DNA from: Kordiimonadaceae bacterium
GTDB lineage: Bacteria > Pseudomonadota > Alphaproteobacteria > Sphingomonadales > Kordiimonadaceae
Direction: 5' to 3'
DNA: 14,733 nt
NCBI GenBank assembly: GCA_014238195.1
Contig: JABABO010000116.1
Coordinates: forward strand, 1-14,733
In this document: piece after piece, positions 14,676 through 14,733 of the stretch
How the letters are laid out: each line of letters starts with the position of its first letter
How positions within the stretch are numbered: position 1 is the first letter of the stretch
Position numbers and translations under genes: made by a program
The notes under the pieces: model-generated
What the model saw: the letters and a program-made list of their open reading frames with translations, nothing else
Told to the model about the DNA's origin: nothing
Databases searched by the model: none

Positions 14676-14733
14676 ATGAGTGCGGCTGTAAAATGGTTAT
14701 CGGCTGAATTGGGTTGGACAGTTCCTAATCCCG
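14676..14733 (+). CDS. Start of the next operon gene (truncated by the window end)
   Basis: An open frame begins with two in-frame ATGs. The one at 14667 overlaps the previous stop (ATGA) but is only 2 bases from the GGAG at 14661-14664. The one at 14676 has an 11-base spacing and is preferred. The translation starts MSAAVKWLSAELGWTVPNP and then leaves the window. It is too short to identify. Its tight spacing makes it part of the same sugar/flagellin modification operon. Confidence 0.5.
   Translation, partial: MSAAVKWLSAELGWTVPNP

Overview
The window looks like chromosomal DNA from a flagellated, sphingolipid-making alphaproteobacterium of moderate to low GC. FlbT is an alphaproteobacterial flagellin regulator. 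The spt/ACP/cerR/acyl-ligase set matches the ceramide locus known from Caulobacter. The GTCACCCTGAAC-type intergenic palindromes are of a kind common in that class. I cannot name the genus; no rRNA, tRNA, transposase, phage gene or CRISPR array was seen.

Layout. (1) Positions 1-125 hold the last codons of an unidentified upstream gene and its rho-independent terminator. (2) Positions 130-480 are non-coding and filled with two copies of a palindromic repeat element plus scattered short copies of its core. (3) Positions 500-4841, minus strand, are a four-gene ceramide operon read as acyl-AMP ligase/acyl-ACP synthetase, CerR reductase, dedicated acyl carrier protein, serine palmitoyltransferase. 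The ligase would load a fatty acid on the ACP, Spt would condense it with serine, and CerR would reduce the keto group. The ceramide synthase (bCerS) is not here. (4) A divergent intergenic region separates this operon from a plus-strand pair: a class V PLP enzyme translationally coupled to recX. (5) Convergent to recX is a minus-strand pair, xdhC followed by an overlapping MoeA-like/MocA fusion, for making and inserting molybdenum cofactor into xanthine-dehydrogenase/CO-dehydrogenase-type enzymes. (6) flbT (minus) stands divergent to a tightly overlapping plus-strand operon: a TPR plus glycosyltransferase-like protein resembling flagellin glycosyltransferases, a NeuB/SpsE-type sugar-acid synthase lacking the usual C-terminal SAF domain, a fusion of an SpsF-type cytidylyltransferase with a PseG-like domain, and the start of another gene that runs off the window.

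The most interesting part is 9728-14733. The order flbT, TPR-transferase, short NeuB, SpsF::PseG suggests a flagellin glycosylation module using a nonulosonic-acid-like sugar. Its activation enzyme is a two-domain fusion in which the PseG motif that normally reads G-x-G-H has Asn in place of the catalytic His. No computation or database search was run; family names come from recognising motifs in the translated sequence.
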